NCBI GenBank assembly: GCA_029339505.1
Contig: JAQISU010001239.1
Coordinates: 2,661,501-2,725,500, forward strand
From: Unio delphinus
Taxonomy: Eukaryota > Mollusca > Bivalvia > Unionida > Unionidae
Length of the DNA: 64,000 nucleotides
Reading direction: 5' to 3'
Shown here: piece after piece, positions 33,250 to 46,458 of the stretch
How positions within the stretch are numbered: position 1 is the stretch's first letter
How the letters are laid out: each line of letters opens with the position of its first letter
The notes under the pieces: model-generated
What the model was told of the DNA's origin: nothing
What the model saw: only the letters and a program-made list of their open reading frames with translations
The model's database searches: none
Position numbers and translations under genes: made by a program

Positions 33250-36200
33250 CATCATAATCTCACGTTAGAATATTGGGATAAACTAAAACTCAAATTGAAA
33301 GAAGAGATCATTCGATATTCAAAAGAATTCTCAAGAATGAAAAACTTTGAAATTAAATCGTTGAGAAACAAATACCAATATATAAGACAACAATATGATT
33401 TAACCAATAAAGAGGAACTTCTCTTACAACTACAAGAACTCAGGATGGCTATTAAAGAATTGCAAAACGAAAAGTATATAGGATCAGTTATTAGAAGTAA
33501 GGCTAAAATTTTAGACAACAATGAAAAACCGAGCCAATTCTTTTTCCAATTAGAAAATAAAAAGGGTTCTAAAAAAACTATTAATGAAATTGAATATAAT
33601 AACGTGACCTATGATTCTAGTGGTGATATTTTAAAATGTTTCGAAAAATTTTATTTAAATCTATTTACGTCGGAATCCATTGAAGAAGATTTATTTAATG
33701 AATTTTTAAATGGATTGTCTCAGTTAAATGCTGAAGATAATCATACCCTTATCCAACCTATTACTAAACCAGAAATTTGGAAGGCCTTAAATAAGATGAA
33801 ATCTAATAAATCACCGGGACCTGACGGTCTCACAAAAGAATTTTACGTCACGTTCTTTGAAATTTTAGGCGACACATTAGTCCGCTTATATAATTTGATC
33901 TTCGAATCGAACACTATGTCCGATTAACAAAAATCATCCTATATTACTTTATTATGTAAGGATCCTCAAAATTCAAATAATATGAAAAATTGGAGACCTA
34001 TCTCCCTATTAAATGTGGATTACAAAATTTTATCAAAGATTATTACTAATAGACTTGGAAAGGTCATGTCCAAAATAATACACATGGATCAAACATGTGG
34101 AGTTAAAGATCGATCTATTTTTGACAACGGTCACCTTATAAGAAACATATGTGACTATATAGAACAAAAACAATTATCATGTGCGTTTATATCCCTAGAT
34201 CAAGAAAAAGCATTCGATAGGGTAAACTATAAATTTATGTTAAAAACTTTAGAGTCTTTTGGTTTTCATCCAGACTTTATTAAATGGATCAAAATTTTTT
34301 ATACTGATATTTGTTCATCAGTAATAGTCAATAATTTTATCTCGGCCCCCTTTTTAATCTCAAGAGGAGTCCGTCAGGGTTGCAGTCTTTCCCCCCTTTT
34401 ATATGTAATAGTGTATGAACCTTTCGCAATCAAAATTCGGAACGACCCAGAAATTATAGGTATTAAGGTGCCAGGTGCAACAGAGGCCTGTAAGATCTCC
34501 CTTTATGCGGATGATAGTACAGGCTTCTGTTGCACGGACAAGTCGATCGAACGGTATTTATTTTGGTCTCGCATGTACGATCGTACTTCTGGTGCTAAGG
34601 TAAATTATAGTAAATCAAACGGTATGTTCATGGGAAAATGGCATAACCGCAGTGATCACCCCTTTGGCATTTCTTGGATTGATAAGGCAAAAATTGTAGG
34701 TTTTCTTTTCGGTAACAATTTAAGTAAAGATGATCACTGGAACAAAAATGTTAATAAACTTACAAATACACTATTACTATGGAAACGAAGAAATTTATCT
34801 CTCATCTCTAAGTCCCACATTATAAATCTTTTAGCGTACAGCAAAATTTGGTATACTGCAACCGTGACTGACCTACCTAAACATTACGAATGTTTAATAA
34901 ATAGAAGTATTTTCACTTTTTTGTGGAATTCAAAATTTGAACCCCTTGCTAGGGCAGTAAGTATCAATCCCCTTTGTGATGGGGGTTTGAATATTATACA
35001 TCTGAAATGTAAAATACAATCAATACGTATACAACATATACAAAAACTGCTCGATGATGAATTTTCAGCAAAGTGGAAAGATTTTGCAAGATATTGGATA
35101 GGTTTACAATTAAGATTTTTCAACCCCAATTTAGGCCTTAATAAATTTACTCATACGCTTCATGTACCTGAATTTTATAAAAACTGCATAACCATTTTTA
35201 AAACTTTTCATCAAAATAATCCTGATCTTTGTTTTGGCAAAGTTCCTACAAACATTTTTTACCAACGACAATTACGAAATTATACCCTTAAACCCAAAAT
35301 AACTAAATTATATGATTTAAATTTTGACAATATATGGAAAAACTTGCACAATAAATTTTTAGACCCCATCACTCGTGATGTATGTTTTAAAACCATACAT
35401 GATATTTTACCAGTAAATTACAACATGTTCTTAAAGAAAATTTCTAGATCAAAGTTATGCAGTTTTTTGCGGGGGGATAGAAACCACTGATCATTTATTT
35501 TTTGAGTGTAAATTAATACTTCCTTTACAGCATTTGATTATTAAATGGTTGAAAAAACTCTCAAGAAACTCTTTCAATACCTTTTACACTTTCCTTAAAT
35601 TCGGTCTTATCCCGAATGGGGCCTCGTTCTCGGAACCTGAATTCGAGGACTTGTGCCTTTTATTATGTGCTGAATATAAATATGCTATATGGATTAAACG
35701 TATACAAGCATATTTTCATAAAGAAGTGGTAACCAGTAACACCTTGTTATCCTTCTTCTTATCCCGTTTAAAATGTAGAATCAAAACTGACTTTTATAGA
35801 CTTAATATCGTTCATTTTATAGACAAATGGTGTTTAGCCGGACTATTTTGTTCCCTTTATAATTTTGAACTAGTAATAGATATAAGCTTAGACTAACGTT
35901 ATATTACGTTTCTCTTTGATAAATCCAGTTACACATAATCCTTGAATCTCCGTATATCGCCATTTTTAATCCACGTCTGCCGGTCTTCACGGTGCCTCAG
36001 GCTGCACGTGCTACCTTTCTCTCTCTTGTTTTGCTCGGCTTCAATATTATAATTAAACAATAATTTCAATATTTTTTCTAATTGTATCCATTTATTGTAT
36101 GTTTTTGCAAACAAAATGTGTATATCATTTTTGTATTCTAATACTATGTACTTTTGTGCGAATGTAAGTGGTGTGCATATATATTCTTGCATTATAATTA

Positions 36201-36411
36201 ATTGATAATTTCAATATTTTCCTACTCATATATCTTTATTATATGTTTCTACTATTATGTGTAAATATAAGTGTTTTTAAATGTCTGTATGGGTAGTGAG
36301 TGTGGTGAAAATGTGTGTATGAGTGACGGGTGCTGGTGGGGGTTTTGACTATCATTTGTATAATTTAATATGTAAATATTGAATAAAGATTTTATGAAAA
36401 ATAAAAAATAA
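33250..36411 (+). mobile_element. 5'-truncated LINE (L1-like), second LINE
   Basis: It starts after the endonuclease region and carries RT and the C-terminal domain. It ends with a 3' UTR and the A-rich tail GAATAAAGATTTTATGAAAA. The 5' truncation is typical of LINE insertion. Its RT differs from that of the LINE at 26.8 kb, so it is another family or subfamily. Confidence 0.8.
33295..35896 (+). pseudogene. LINE reverse transcriptase, nearly complete
   Basis: The frame from 33295 has the coiled linker, NKSPGPDGLTKEFY, then a TAA at 33925-33927. It continues in frame from about 33928 to 35490 with NWRPISLLNVDYKILSKII, SLDQEKAFDRVNY, SRGVRQGCSLSP and the catalytic YADDS (near 34504). A frameshift at the G-run 35469-35475 moves it into a frame with a C-x2-C..TTDHLFFEC motif, ending at 35896. 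RT copies LINE RNA into the genome. One stop and one frameshift inactivate this copy; the catalytic residues are intact. Confidence 0.85.
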
Positions 36412-36842
36412 ATGGACAAATGACTCTAGCAAAGTCAACTGGGAAACAAGAAATAATTACTTTGTTAGGGAAAAGGAGCGGGTATCGGCCCTGGAACTCA
36501 ATAGTTCTAAGGGAAGAGAGTACGATCCTAAGTTCGAGAATTGGATTGTAAAGAAATCTGTATTCACCACAGCACAAGTGGAGAATATATGTCATAGGTC
36601 AGTCCTGACTTGTGATAGAAAGTATTATCAGTCTGATTCTCTTAGTGGGTTAATGAGACTTACTTATATTTGATGAACACAGCAGAGATTAACCGCCAAC
36701 AAAATTTTGATAAAATAAATGATAAAAATATCTACAATAATACATACAATACTTATTACACTCATGGGATGAACAGGGAAAACATTACACCAACGTAAGA
36801 CACTTTTGACGTAGAGACGGTGTACCTCAATCAACTTGAATC

Positions 36843-36885
<43 letters not shown>

Positions 36886-37145
36886 TCGTGGACGACTATA
36901 AGTTTGCAGTAGCATACAAACTGAGATGCCGATACTCTGGCTCCGCGTGGTCATGGTCGGCCTAAGGACCGCGTACTCCTAACGCTGCCTCCGATCTTCG
37001 TATCTTCAGGATTCTATTTTAATGAATTAAATCAATATTTTGTGATAACGCGATGCAATAAAACTAATTACATTTTTTTGTTGTTCCTCTTTTTCTATTC
37101 TCCCCCCCCCCCCCGCTCTGAATATAGAGTTAGTTGTTATTTCAG
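36412..37145. other. Spacer with (AT)n microsatellite
   Basis: This contains an (AT)n run at about 36846-36882 and a possible short coding-like stretch at 36420-36660 that I cannot assign. At 36883-36905 there is a 23-base copy of a phrase also found in the candidate exon at 37174-37196. Confidence 0.45.
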
Positions 37146-37293
37146 AGTTGCCTTGGATGGCGTGTCACACTATTTCATCGTGGACGACTATAAGTTGGAC
37201 ATGTACAACGACGCCCTGTATAGGTTTGATCGGATCAGAAAGAAGAATACAGTCTTGCTTTGCCCGTCACTGACAAATAAAGAGTTTATATAA
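37146..37293 (+). CDS. Candidate terminal exon of an unidentified gene
   Basis: After a pyrimidine-rich stretch and TTTCAG (37140-37145), one frame reads VALDGVSHYFIVDDYKL, then YNDALYRFDRIRKKNTVLLC, to a stop at 37293. Codon-like composition and the acceptor suggest an exon, but I do not recognise the protein and no upstream exon was found. It could also be a retroposed fragment. Confidence 0.3.
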
Positions 37294-37974
37294 CACTGCA
37301 TTAAAACAGATTCGAAAAATCTAATAGATAGTTTCTTCCATTTATAATGCAAACATAGCTGGGTCAGCGTTGTGGGAAACTTTTGTATCCACTGCGTTGT
37401 AAGGAAATCACAGCCATCAAACAATAAAAAACGCATCCTTTATGTCCAAAAACTGCGCGGATTATGCAGATCTATAACTGGTTTGGTAAACATGGACATG
37501 GGTAACATGTTTCCAATTTTCCACCAAACTGAAAATCGCTCCGTATCCGGATAATTTAACAGCATGCATCCCAAATTATGATCATTTAACGGCAAAACAT
37601 AAGTTATGGATTGTTATTGAAGTAAACGTCAAAATATGATTCTTTTAAACATCCTGTGTTATCTTTATGTGATCACACAACTTTCCTATGCTTCCGTTTC
37701 CGCTGCTGTTTTCATCATCAGTGCATTGTGAAACCTTTATCGGTGCGTTGACCTCATTGCCAGTACTTTGTAATTGATCATTGGAATCATGTGGATGAAA
37801 TAACAAACAAATAAAGCTCCAAGCATAGAACTGAGGGAGTGTGGTCATAAAACAACGATCGGGATTCAAATAAAAATAGAAAATATGCCGGAAAAACAAA
37901 TGCTTTTCCATAAAAAAACACCTTAAGATATGTATCTTTTTAAATGCATTTTCATAAAGATTTTATTCCGGTGA

Positions 37975-38245
37975 GGCTCTGTGAATAGACTAAATCTTTT
38001 ACAAAAGGACTTAATTTGCACTAATTTTACAACAAGCCTTAATTTGCATACATTTCACTAAAGACCTTGTTTGCATTAATTTCTTGAAAGCCCTTCATTT
38101 GCACTAATTTCACAAATGCCATATGTTGCGCTAATTTCACTAAAGGCCTTAGTTTACACCAATTTCACTAAAGGCCTTAATTTGAACTAATTATAATACA
38201 GGCCTTAATTTACACTACTTTCACTAAAGGCCTTAGTTTGCACTT
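37975..38245 (+). repeat. Degenerate minisatellite, about 37-bp unit
   Basis: The phrase CTAATTTCACTAAAGGCCTTAATTTGCA recurs about seven times with substitutions. Confidence 0.7.
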
Positions 38246-38303
38246 TAGGAGAGTTTTGTGCATAACTAATGTAAGTCCTCGCACTTGTCTTCATCCATGG
38301 AGC

Positions 38304-38306
<3 letters not shown>

Positions 38307-38356
<50 letters not shown>
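38307..38356 (+). repeat. (GA)n microsatellite
   Basis: An uninterrupted GA run of about 25 units. It abuts the end of the polymerase-helicase relic. Confidence 0.9.
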
Positions 38357-38360
<4 letters not shown>

Positions 38361-39860
38361 TAACATAGTGGGCGAAAAACATAATGGTACGGGTAGATTT
38401 TGAAATTTTTCTTTATTTAACAAAAATAATTGTAGTTCAACTGTATAATGAACTTTCTTTCAACTTGCAACTACCAAATAATCTGGTCTCCACAAATTCC
38501 AAAGATTGTTTATATGTGTTTCTGAAATTATATCACGCATTATTTCACACTGAACTTAATTCGGTTATAATTTGATTAATTCTGAAATTCTCTTAATTCT
38601 GGATCAAGTGCTCTATGATCATCAGTTTTGTTTTTCTTCACAATAATCTACGAACTTTTTCAGCCATTCGTGCGGATATAATCCAACAAATGGTGGTGGT
38701 TAACCATTATCCCCACACATTATCGCAGCAATATTGTATGTCAATAACCAATCAAGAAATAATTTTAATGGATCTTTAGACACTGTGGTACATATTTCAC
38801 CCCAAATGATGATAATTTCGGATATATTTTTCACCCATTTGTTCAAAAGTCCATCATCTCCTTTCCATCGGAAGAATTTATAAGCGAGTAGTTTTACTCG
38901 TTCGCTCATCTCTCTGGCGAGTCAGTATCTAGGGAATAAAACGATCGTATAAAAATTTCGAAATAAATCAAGTTGTTTTACCAGAACCTCCAGACTCATT
39001 AAGATAAACGGTTTTATGTCTAGTTACAGGATAATACACTGACGAAGCAGATGATAATTTGGATAATTGATTTTTTTGGTAATAAATATCCTTGATTTCA
39101 ACATCTTCAGATTCAGGATAATTATGTAACTTTTCTTGTTTTATTCTCCATCCCCCTCCATGTCACATTGTAAACAGTGCTTATATAAAATTAATCCAGC
39201 AATTCTAATCGCGATTTTCGGAAATCGGTTTATCATCGATAATAAATGTATCAAAATATACGCGAGCATTGAAGATCTTAAATGAGAAACTGCTGAGTGA
39301 CTCGCCATCAATGTAAGTAATAATTGTACCTTATTTATTTCCGTTAGACAAGTAAGCGTTTTTCAACTTATCAACACATTTCTCTTTGTTGCATCGGCGA
39401 TTATAAAATCAAGTTCAGCATCGTCCATAACCAATCTTGTATAATGTCGTTTATGATCATATCGTCCAAGTATTCTTCTGCAAAGGTATTTGGTGGTTTT
39501 ATTTTCAAATCGGTTTTATCAGGATTTTCATCATCGGAATATTTCATCGGATGAAAGATCACTTTATGTGTATGTGTTGATCAGGCTGATAATCAAACTC
39601 ATGCAAAATTTGTATGATATAAGACTATTTAGCAAGTTTGTTTGATTAAATATAGTTGTTACATTGCCGACACCTTCAGCTAATTAACTGCATTATCACA
39701 CCATTAATGTACATGCTTTTACTATCATAATCATACTCAACCAAGATCTTGATGAAGTCCTGATTGCCAACGGTGGTCAAAATCTGATTATAAATAGTCT
39801 ATAGAGTGATACAAATCTCCAGATCAGATGCAACATTGCATCATGCATATGCATATATGT
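38357..39860 (-). pseudogene. Relic of the same PolB-SF1 helicase as element 2
   Basis: Fragments on the - strand match the element 2 fusion protein. They include NKEKFQNLPVPLC (compare HKEKFATLPVPLC), KFFRWKGDD (compare SFFRWKGDE), EIIIIWGEIC (Walker B, compare EIIIWDEIC), FLDWLL and MCGDNG. Further upstream are a P-loop-like stretch near 38990 and PolB-like sequence near 39.2-39.5 kb. It has many frameshifts and stops, and the Walker B aspartate is replaced by glycine. It is bounded on the right by repeat copy B and on the left by a GA microsatellite. This is an older insertion of the same lineage. Confidence 0.75.
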
Positions 39861-42589
39861 GTTTCTTAATAGAAATCATCCAACATCTTGACAATATTAG
39901 CCCATTCCCAATATAATTCATAAGATATCTGTGTATTTCTCACATAAAAACTGGTATTGATTTTTTAAGGTAAAAAGAGCTCAACTAATTTGAAAATTTT
40001 AATTTATCATTGGTATTTAGCATATATGACCAAATTACTGAATTGCTTTACGTGTTTTTGACATTGCTCTTAATTTGTTTGATATTATTAAGTTTAAAAA
40101 CAAAATGTATTCATAAACAACATGGCTTTTAGAAAGCTGGTGTATAATATTTAAAGAGTTATTTCAACTCTAAGTGTTTTGACAAAAATAGCAGTGCTTG
40201 GTTAAAGTGAATTCATTTTATGCTCAGTGTTTTTCTTTCTTTCTTCATAACGACACAGGAACTGTAATGACATTATTAATTTAAAAACTAAACATATTCA
40301 TGAAAAAATGTGGCTTTTAAAAAAAACCAGTTTATAAATACATTAGGAGTTGTTTTCTCTTATATAATTGCTCAAGATTCCATTGATTTTTATGTCCATT
40401 TATACTTTTTAAAATACTAATCTGATATTCACAGGTGAAAAATGATCAAATAATGAAATTTCAGTTGTGAGTGTTGCTAGGAAATACGGACCAATACAAT
40501 TAGAACAGTGAATTTATCATAGACCTTGATCAATACAAAATGTAAATACAATTTTCATCAAGAGGTAATGTGTTGTTTCTCTATGAATGTTATAATTTTA
40601 CTTCGACCTTTCATATAAATTTATCATTAGAATTGTTACATTTTAATACACAGAATAATTAAAATAATCAAACAGTTTAATTTCTATACTATCTGTACAA
40701 ATAAATATTACCAGATAAATTTATTGGACTGTTTGAAAACTGAACAAACATTTGGCAAATAAATTAGTCAGATGGATCTACTAAAGCTCATTATTTTGAA
40801 ACCATGATGCATATCCTTAAAATCCCCTTCAAACACCACAAGGCAATGGTAGAACATAAACTATTAAAAATAAGATAACCATGCTAGCAATCATGTGGAG
40901 ATGAAAATCACTCACCCAATACCTCCTTGTTTACTTGAAACAGTCATAGAGCCCCCAAACATGTTTCATATTTCACTCGTGTTAAAATTAGGGTGCCTAG
41001 GTAGGTATTTAAAAAAAAAATACAATTCTTTTCTTTAAATGTTATATTTTATATTGTAATGATTAGAATATATAATGTATTAAGTACTTCAAGTACTGGA
41101 CTAGGCACGGCACACTTTCAGAAATTATTGTTTTTAAAAAATATTATATTTTTCTCTTTTAGCTAGGGTGGGTGGGTGGGGTGGGGGTGCAATGGTTGAC
41201 AAATAAAAACAGGGATGGTCAGCTGACCAGAAATGCACACCATTTTTTGGCAAATTATTTACAATGCTAAAATACACTTACACCAACCAGAACTGATACT
41301 ACCACTACTATTATAGCTTGACAAACATGCAATGTCTTGATTGGGAATTTTAATATTCATAGCGATGTTAAAAATAACTAAAACAGGACCCAAATGAAAT
41401 ATCTCAGAGTAACAAATCCAGAAAAAGTGCTGAGATTTACTTGCATTTCCTTACAACAGTGATAGTGAATGAATGACTTGTGTGTGCTGTACATTACTGA
41501 GAAAATTATGTACTACGCAAATGTTTAATGATTTAGACCCGTGTTTAGTACACATTGCTAAGAAAAGTATGCACTACGCCACTACTAAATGATTAAAAGT
41601 CATTTGTGTGGCATGTGTGGTATAGATTACTAAGAAACACATACACCATGCAACCGTTTCGTGATTCAAATGCATGTGGGTTATACATTGTTGAGAAAAG
41701 CATGCACTATGCAACTATTTTAGTACTTCAAAGTCATACGTTACTAATAGAAGCAAGCGCTATATATTAAGTTCAATAGTATACATCCATACTTTACTAT
41801 ACGGAGTTTGCAGGCTACTACACCACAACGATAACTTGTATGTATTTATTGCTAAATCAACGTCTTACACAGGACTAAGCTTACACCTGACTCCCCTTCG
41901 TATCTTTCAAATCAAAGACGAGACGGGGACACAACACTGTTTACTGCAAAATCTACCTCTACATGAAGAGACAAAACTGCAAAGGGCGATAATCTACACG
42001 TACATTAATTTTTTGAAATTTAAGTTACAGATACGATTCCAAAGAACGAAATAGTATTTCGAAATAACGAAATACAGAGGTGTAGCTAGAGTGCTTGGAG
42101 CACGGGAACAAGATTAATTTTTACACCCCCACCCCCTCAACTCTGAAACCCATTATTTTTATATTAAAAAAATCCCAACGGCTATTAAAGAGAAGAAAAA
42201 AATTAACACATAGTTGCATAGTGCATATAGTCACATCACACGTTTTGCAGCAAAAATTCCACATACAACCTATTTCAAAGCCCATTTTGGCGCCCCCACT
42301 AGCCTGGCGTCTTGGGACATCTGTTCCCCTCTGCCCCCCCCCCCTCCCCGCAGCTCCGCTTCTGACTAACGAAATAGTATTTCGTTTAAACGAAATAGCA
42401 TTTCGAAATAACGAAATATTATTTCGTTCAAATGAAAAAAAATATATTTTCATCCATGCCACTTAAGGGATTCCGTACTTTCTCGAGGACCACATCATCA
42501 AAATGCTGCCATATCATCCCTGAAAGTCTGATTTAGTTCTGAGTGATTTTAGGTTCAATCCCATTATCAAAGATTCACTGAGGAGCAGA

Positions 42590-42700
42590 TAATTTGAAAA
42601 GCGCTATGCAGTTGGAAGTAGTTGTCGAGACACGCGGGAGGTCGTGGGTTCAAACCCCCGGCTGTGTCATACCAAAGAGTTAAAAAGACAAACAAAACAA
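42590..42700 (+). repeat. SINE-like fragment with B box
   Basis: GGGTTCAAACCCCC is a good B box. The following GTCATACCAAAGA matches the repeat at 42950-43050, so both belong to a second SINE family. Confidence 0.45.
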
Positions 42701-42867
42701 AAAAACAATAAGTGACACTTTCCTCACACTGAATACACACTCTACTAACAAGCAAATTTCTGATCAAATTTCACAGAATAACAGTACTTAAATATATATA
42801 TGAAATGTTATACAGAAAGATGTTTTATAATTTACAATACTTTCAAACTCGTATATTTTATTTTTGT

Positions 42868-42871
42868 TTGT

Positions 42872-42945
<74 letters not shown>
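42868..42945 (+). repeat. (TA)n microsatellite
   Basis: A TA dinucleotide run of about 38 units, immediately upstream of a SINE-like sequence. Confidence 0.9.
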
Positions 42946-42948
<3 letters not shown>

Positions 42949-42949
42949 A

Positions 42950-43050
42950 CCGTTCCAGTTGCCTAATAGTTTGAGCGTTCGCCTTGGATGCCAGAGAATC
43001 GCAGGTTTAACCCGGCTAAGTCATACCAAAGACAGATAAAATGGTACTAG
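42950..43050 (+). repeat. tRNA-derived SINE-like sequence, second family
   Basis: An A-box-like TTGCCTAATAGTTTGAG, a B-box-like CAGGTTTAACCC, then the shared GTCATACCAAAGAC tail. Confidence 0.5.
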
Positions 43051-43267
43051 CAGGCAACGTTCCCTCTAAGCGAATCGTACATGTGCGCGCAGTGCTCGCT
43101 GCATTGCGCAAACATTACGGAGACGAGCAAAATTTAACGTTGGATTGAGCAAAATTTAACGTTGTATTGACAATTTAGCTGCGCGGGGATGCGCGCGCGC
43201 AGCTTAGAGGGAACATTGTTAGCAGGCGCCTCGCTTGGCGCTCAGCCTAGGACTTCACGATGCTACA

Positions 43268-45185
43268 GATGCTACTAGACATCACTATAAACTGTCACTG
43301 CAGACATCGTGGTAATGACTGAAATTTTTTTCTCACTTTGCGTTAAAAAGATCCAAATCTCCCATCTTTCTACATACATGCATGCATGCATAAGTAAATC
43401 ATTGATGCCTTAGTGTGAAGTAAGATATAGTAATCTTCTACACTGTTATAAATAATCTTATGGTTATAATAATAATTCCAAGAATAAAGACAATGCTTAG
43501 GCTTTTTCTGTAAATTATTCTTTGATTTTATATTCCATGGTACTAATAATTACTGATTCCAGGGTACTAATTATTATTGATTCCATGGTACTAATAATTA
43601 CTGATTCCATGGTACTAATAATTACTGATTCCAGGGTACTAATTATAAATAAATACAATGCTATCAATCATTTTTAATAGGGTAATAATTCGGTAGTCCA
43701 CCATCGACAAGAAGGAATAACTTTACCTACTTTTAGAGCAACATATTGTTGTCCCTCTACTTTTTTCTTTCTTTTCTGTTCTGACATGACTGGTGGCATC
43801 ACATGTTTTCAAAATACTGCAGTTTAGCACAGTAATGAAATTATTTATATCTGATGGCCAGTTGATTTTTATGCAAGGTCAGTTGGTTTCCATGTCACCA
43901 GTGTCCCGCTGACCAATGAAATGATCTCTTAAGCTGACGCATGTGATACAAATAATAGTAAACCATGGTCTTAAATATCAGGATTTTGAAAGTTGCAGTA
44001 CATGATTAATATTTTCGAAAGAATGTTGCAGTCTCAGCCATGAAACTAAGTCACAGTAACAATACTTTATTCCAATGAAATAATTCAGAAAGAATATTGT
44101 TGTGACACCAGTATTCGTACTTTCTCATTGCAAAATATTTAAATTGGGGACAAGTAGCTAAATATGTGTAGTTCTGGTTACCTGGCTCACTTAGTTTTGC
44201 TTGCTGAACCAATCAAATTAAAATCAAATCAACACTGCTGTTTCTAGTCGGTTTGAATTTAAACTTCTTAGGGGCATTGTTTTAAAAGTTGTAACACTGT
44301 TGAACTATCTTTTCTTAATTGTTTTAGCAACACATTAAATCAGTCACTGCATATTTTTCATGTGGAAAATTAACATTGACAATGGGTCAGCTCAAATCAG
44401 CCCACTGTAATAATGTCCTCTGTTGCACAAAAGATTGAGGGCATTTTCCTGGCTACTTGTGTAAGGAGTAGAAACTTGTACGGCTGAGCTACCAGTATGA
44501 CATTTTTCACCCGTAATTTAGACGTACTCCAGGCATCATATTTGTACAAATTCCAGGTATAAGATTTAATGACAACTAACTTATCTGAAACGTAAACCAA
44601 GCAGAGTTGAGACATAAATCAGATGGAATTTGAGGCAAAATATGTAAATTAGTCACGCCCAGAAATACACTTAATTTTGACGCCTGGAAAAATGTTTTAG
44701 CTTGACACCTGGAAAATAATGTTCTAAGCTGACACCTAGAGAAGTGCTTTAGCATAATCCACCATTTTAAAGGATCATGCTTGTCCAACGTTATTAGGGA
44801 TTCATTCCTGAACAAGTCGACTTCATGTTTCACTCCGTCAAGTCTGGATTGAATCCTTTTTATTTAGTGGTAAACAGGATATAAATATCTAAGGCCAAGT
44901 GAAGTCAATAAATTATTATTTATAACTGGAAAATTATCCCCTGATCTTGATTTGTCACATCCCAGTTTGCCTGGATAATGGTACTGTGCATTGTGTTTTG
45001 CATTATTTTGTGTTCTTATGCTATATGTGCATCTAGAAGTAAATATCAGTCTTGAATTAAATTGGAAAATGTGAGAATTGCACAATTTGTAGGCTGAAAG
45101 TAAACCATAAAAAATTGAAATTGCAGACAGAAAACCATATTGTGGCATGTATTGCCACAAAAGCAACGGCAATGACACTGGTATA
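43268..45185. other. Intergenic DNA with a 24-bp tandem repeat
   Basis: At 43530-43650 there are about five copies of TGATTCCATGGTACTAATAATTAC with minor changes. The rest has no recognisable gene. Confidence 0.6.
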
Positions 45186-45325
45186 TTACACCATTATTGT
45201 TTTGACAACAATGCTAGGAATTATATGCCCCCATTGTTTTTACATCATTGCTAGGAATTATATGCCCCCATTGTTTTTACATCAATGTTAGGAATTATAT
45301 ACCACCATTGTTTTGACTGCAGTTG
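45186..45325 (+). repeat. Tandem repeat, about 38-bp unit, three copies
   Basis: CATTGTTTTTACATCAATGC..GGAATTATATGCCCC recurs three times. Confidence 0.75.
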
Positions 45326-45513
45326 GTATGCCTGACACATTTTCATTACACTGTCATGGCTAGAAAAATAAAGTCAAGGCCCTTTATCAGTAAGTTTGAC
45401 TCCAGGCAATGTCTGGGTTTGAAAATTCACTCACCCTTTTCAAACAGGAAAGTGAAAGCCTCCAGTGGTCAAATGATATTTCCAAATTTCAATCACTCTC
45501 TGACTGGGCAAGT

Positions 45514-46458
45514 GCTGATCAAGACATGGCTGGTGGGCCATCTTTAATGGAAAAAATGGCTGATCAAGACATGGCTGGTAGGTCATCTTTAATGGAAAAA
45601 ATGGCTGATCAAAACATGGCTGGTAGGCCATCTTTAATGGAAAAATGGCTGATCAAGACATAGCTGGTAGGCCATCTTTAATGGAAAAATGGCTGATCAA
45701 GACATGGCTGTTAGGCCATCTTTAATGGGAAAAATGGCTGATCAAGACATGGCTGGTGGGCCATCTTTAATGGAAAAATGGCTGATCAAGAATTGGCTGG
45801 TAGGCCATCTTTAATGGAAAAATGGCTGATCAAGACATAGCTGGTAGGCCATCTTTAATGGGGAAAAAATGACTGATCAAGACATGGCTGGTAGGCCATC
45901 TTTAATGGAAAAAATAGCTGATCAAGACATGGCTGGTAGGCCATCTTTAATGGAAAAAACGGCTGATCAAGACATGGCTGGTGGGCCATCTTTAATGGAA
46001 AAAATGGCTGATCAAGACATGGCTGGTAGGCCATCTTTAATGGAAAAATGGCTGATCAAGACATAGCTGGTAGGCCATCTTTAATGGAAAAAATGGCTGA
46101 TCAAGACATAGCTGGTAGGCCATCTTTAATGGAAAAAATGGCTGATCAAGACATGGCTGGTAGGCCATCTTTAATGGAAAAAATGGCTGATCAAGACATG
46201 GCTGGTAGGCCATCTTTAATGGAAAAAATGGCTGATTAAGACATAGCTGGTAGGCCATCTTTAATGGAAAAAATGGCTGATCAAGACATGGCTGGTAGGC
46301 CATCTTTAATGGAAAAAATAGCTGATCAAGACATGGCTGGTAGGCCATCTTTAATGGAAAAAATGGCTGATCAAGACATGACTGGTGGGCCATCTTTAAT
46401 GGAAAAAATGGCTGATCAAGACATGGCTGGTAGGCCATCTTTGATGGAAAAAATGGCT
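45514..46458 (+). repeat. 45-bp minisatellite, about 21 units
   Basis: The unit runs GCTGATCAAGACATGGCTGG, then TAGGCCATCTTTAATGGAAAAAAT. Most units are 45 bases, so open frames appear on both strands (15-residue periods such as MADQDMAGRPSLMEK on +). A few 43-46-base units break the frames, particularly on the left. No start context or flanking coding sequence supports a real repeat protein. Confidence 0.9.

Larger units (their letters stand above)
39889..43267 (+). repeat. Direct repeat copy B (3.4 kb), partner at 30993-32577
   Basis: It begins TGACAATATTAGCCCATTCC and ends GGACTTCACGATGCTACA. Two segments (about 40015-40895 and 42335-43175) are absent from copy A. The second holds a SINE-like sequence and a TA microsatellite. 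Similarity outside those segments is high and collinear. Confidence 0.8.

Noticed and set aside
36420..36660. Coding-like stretch after the second LINE (frame with REYDPKFENWIVKKS)
   Set aside because: Could be part of a retroposed gene, but there is no recognised family, start or splice support.
45514..46458. Regular repeat array considered as CRISPR or as a repeat-protein gene
   Set aside because: There are no unique spacers between repeats; units are contiguous. Frames break at several unequal units and no start or flanking exon is visible.
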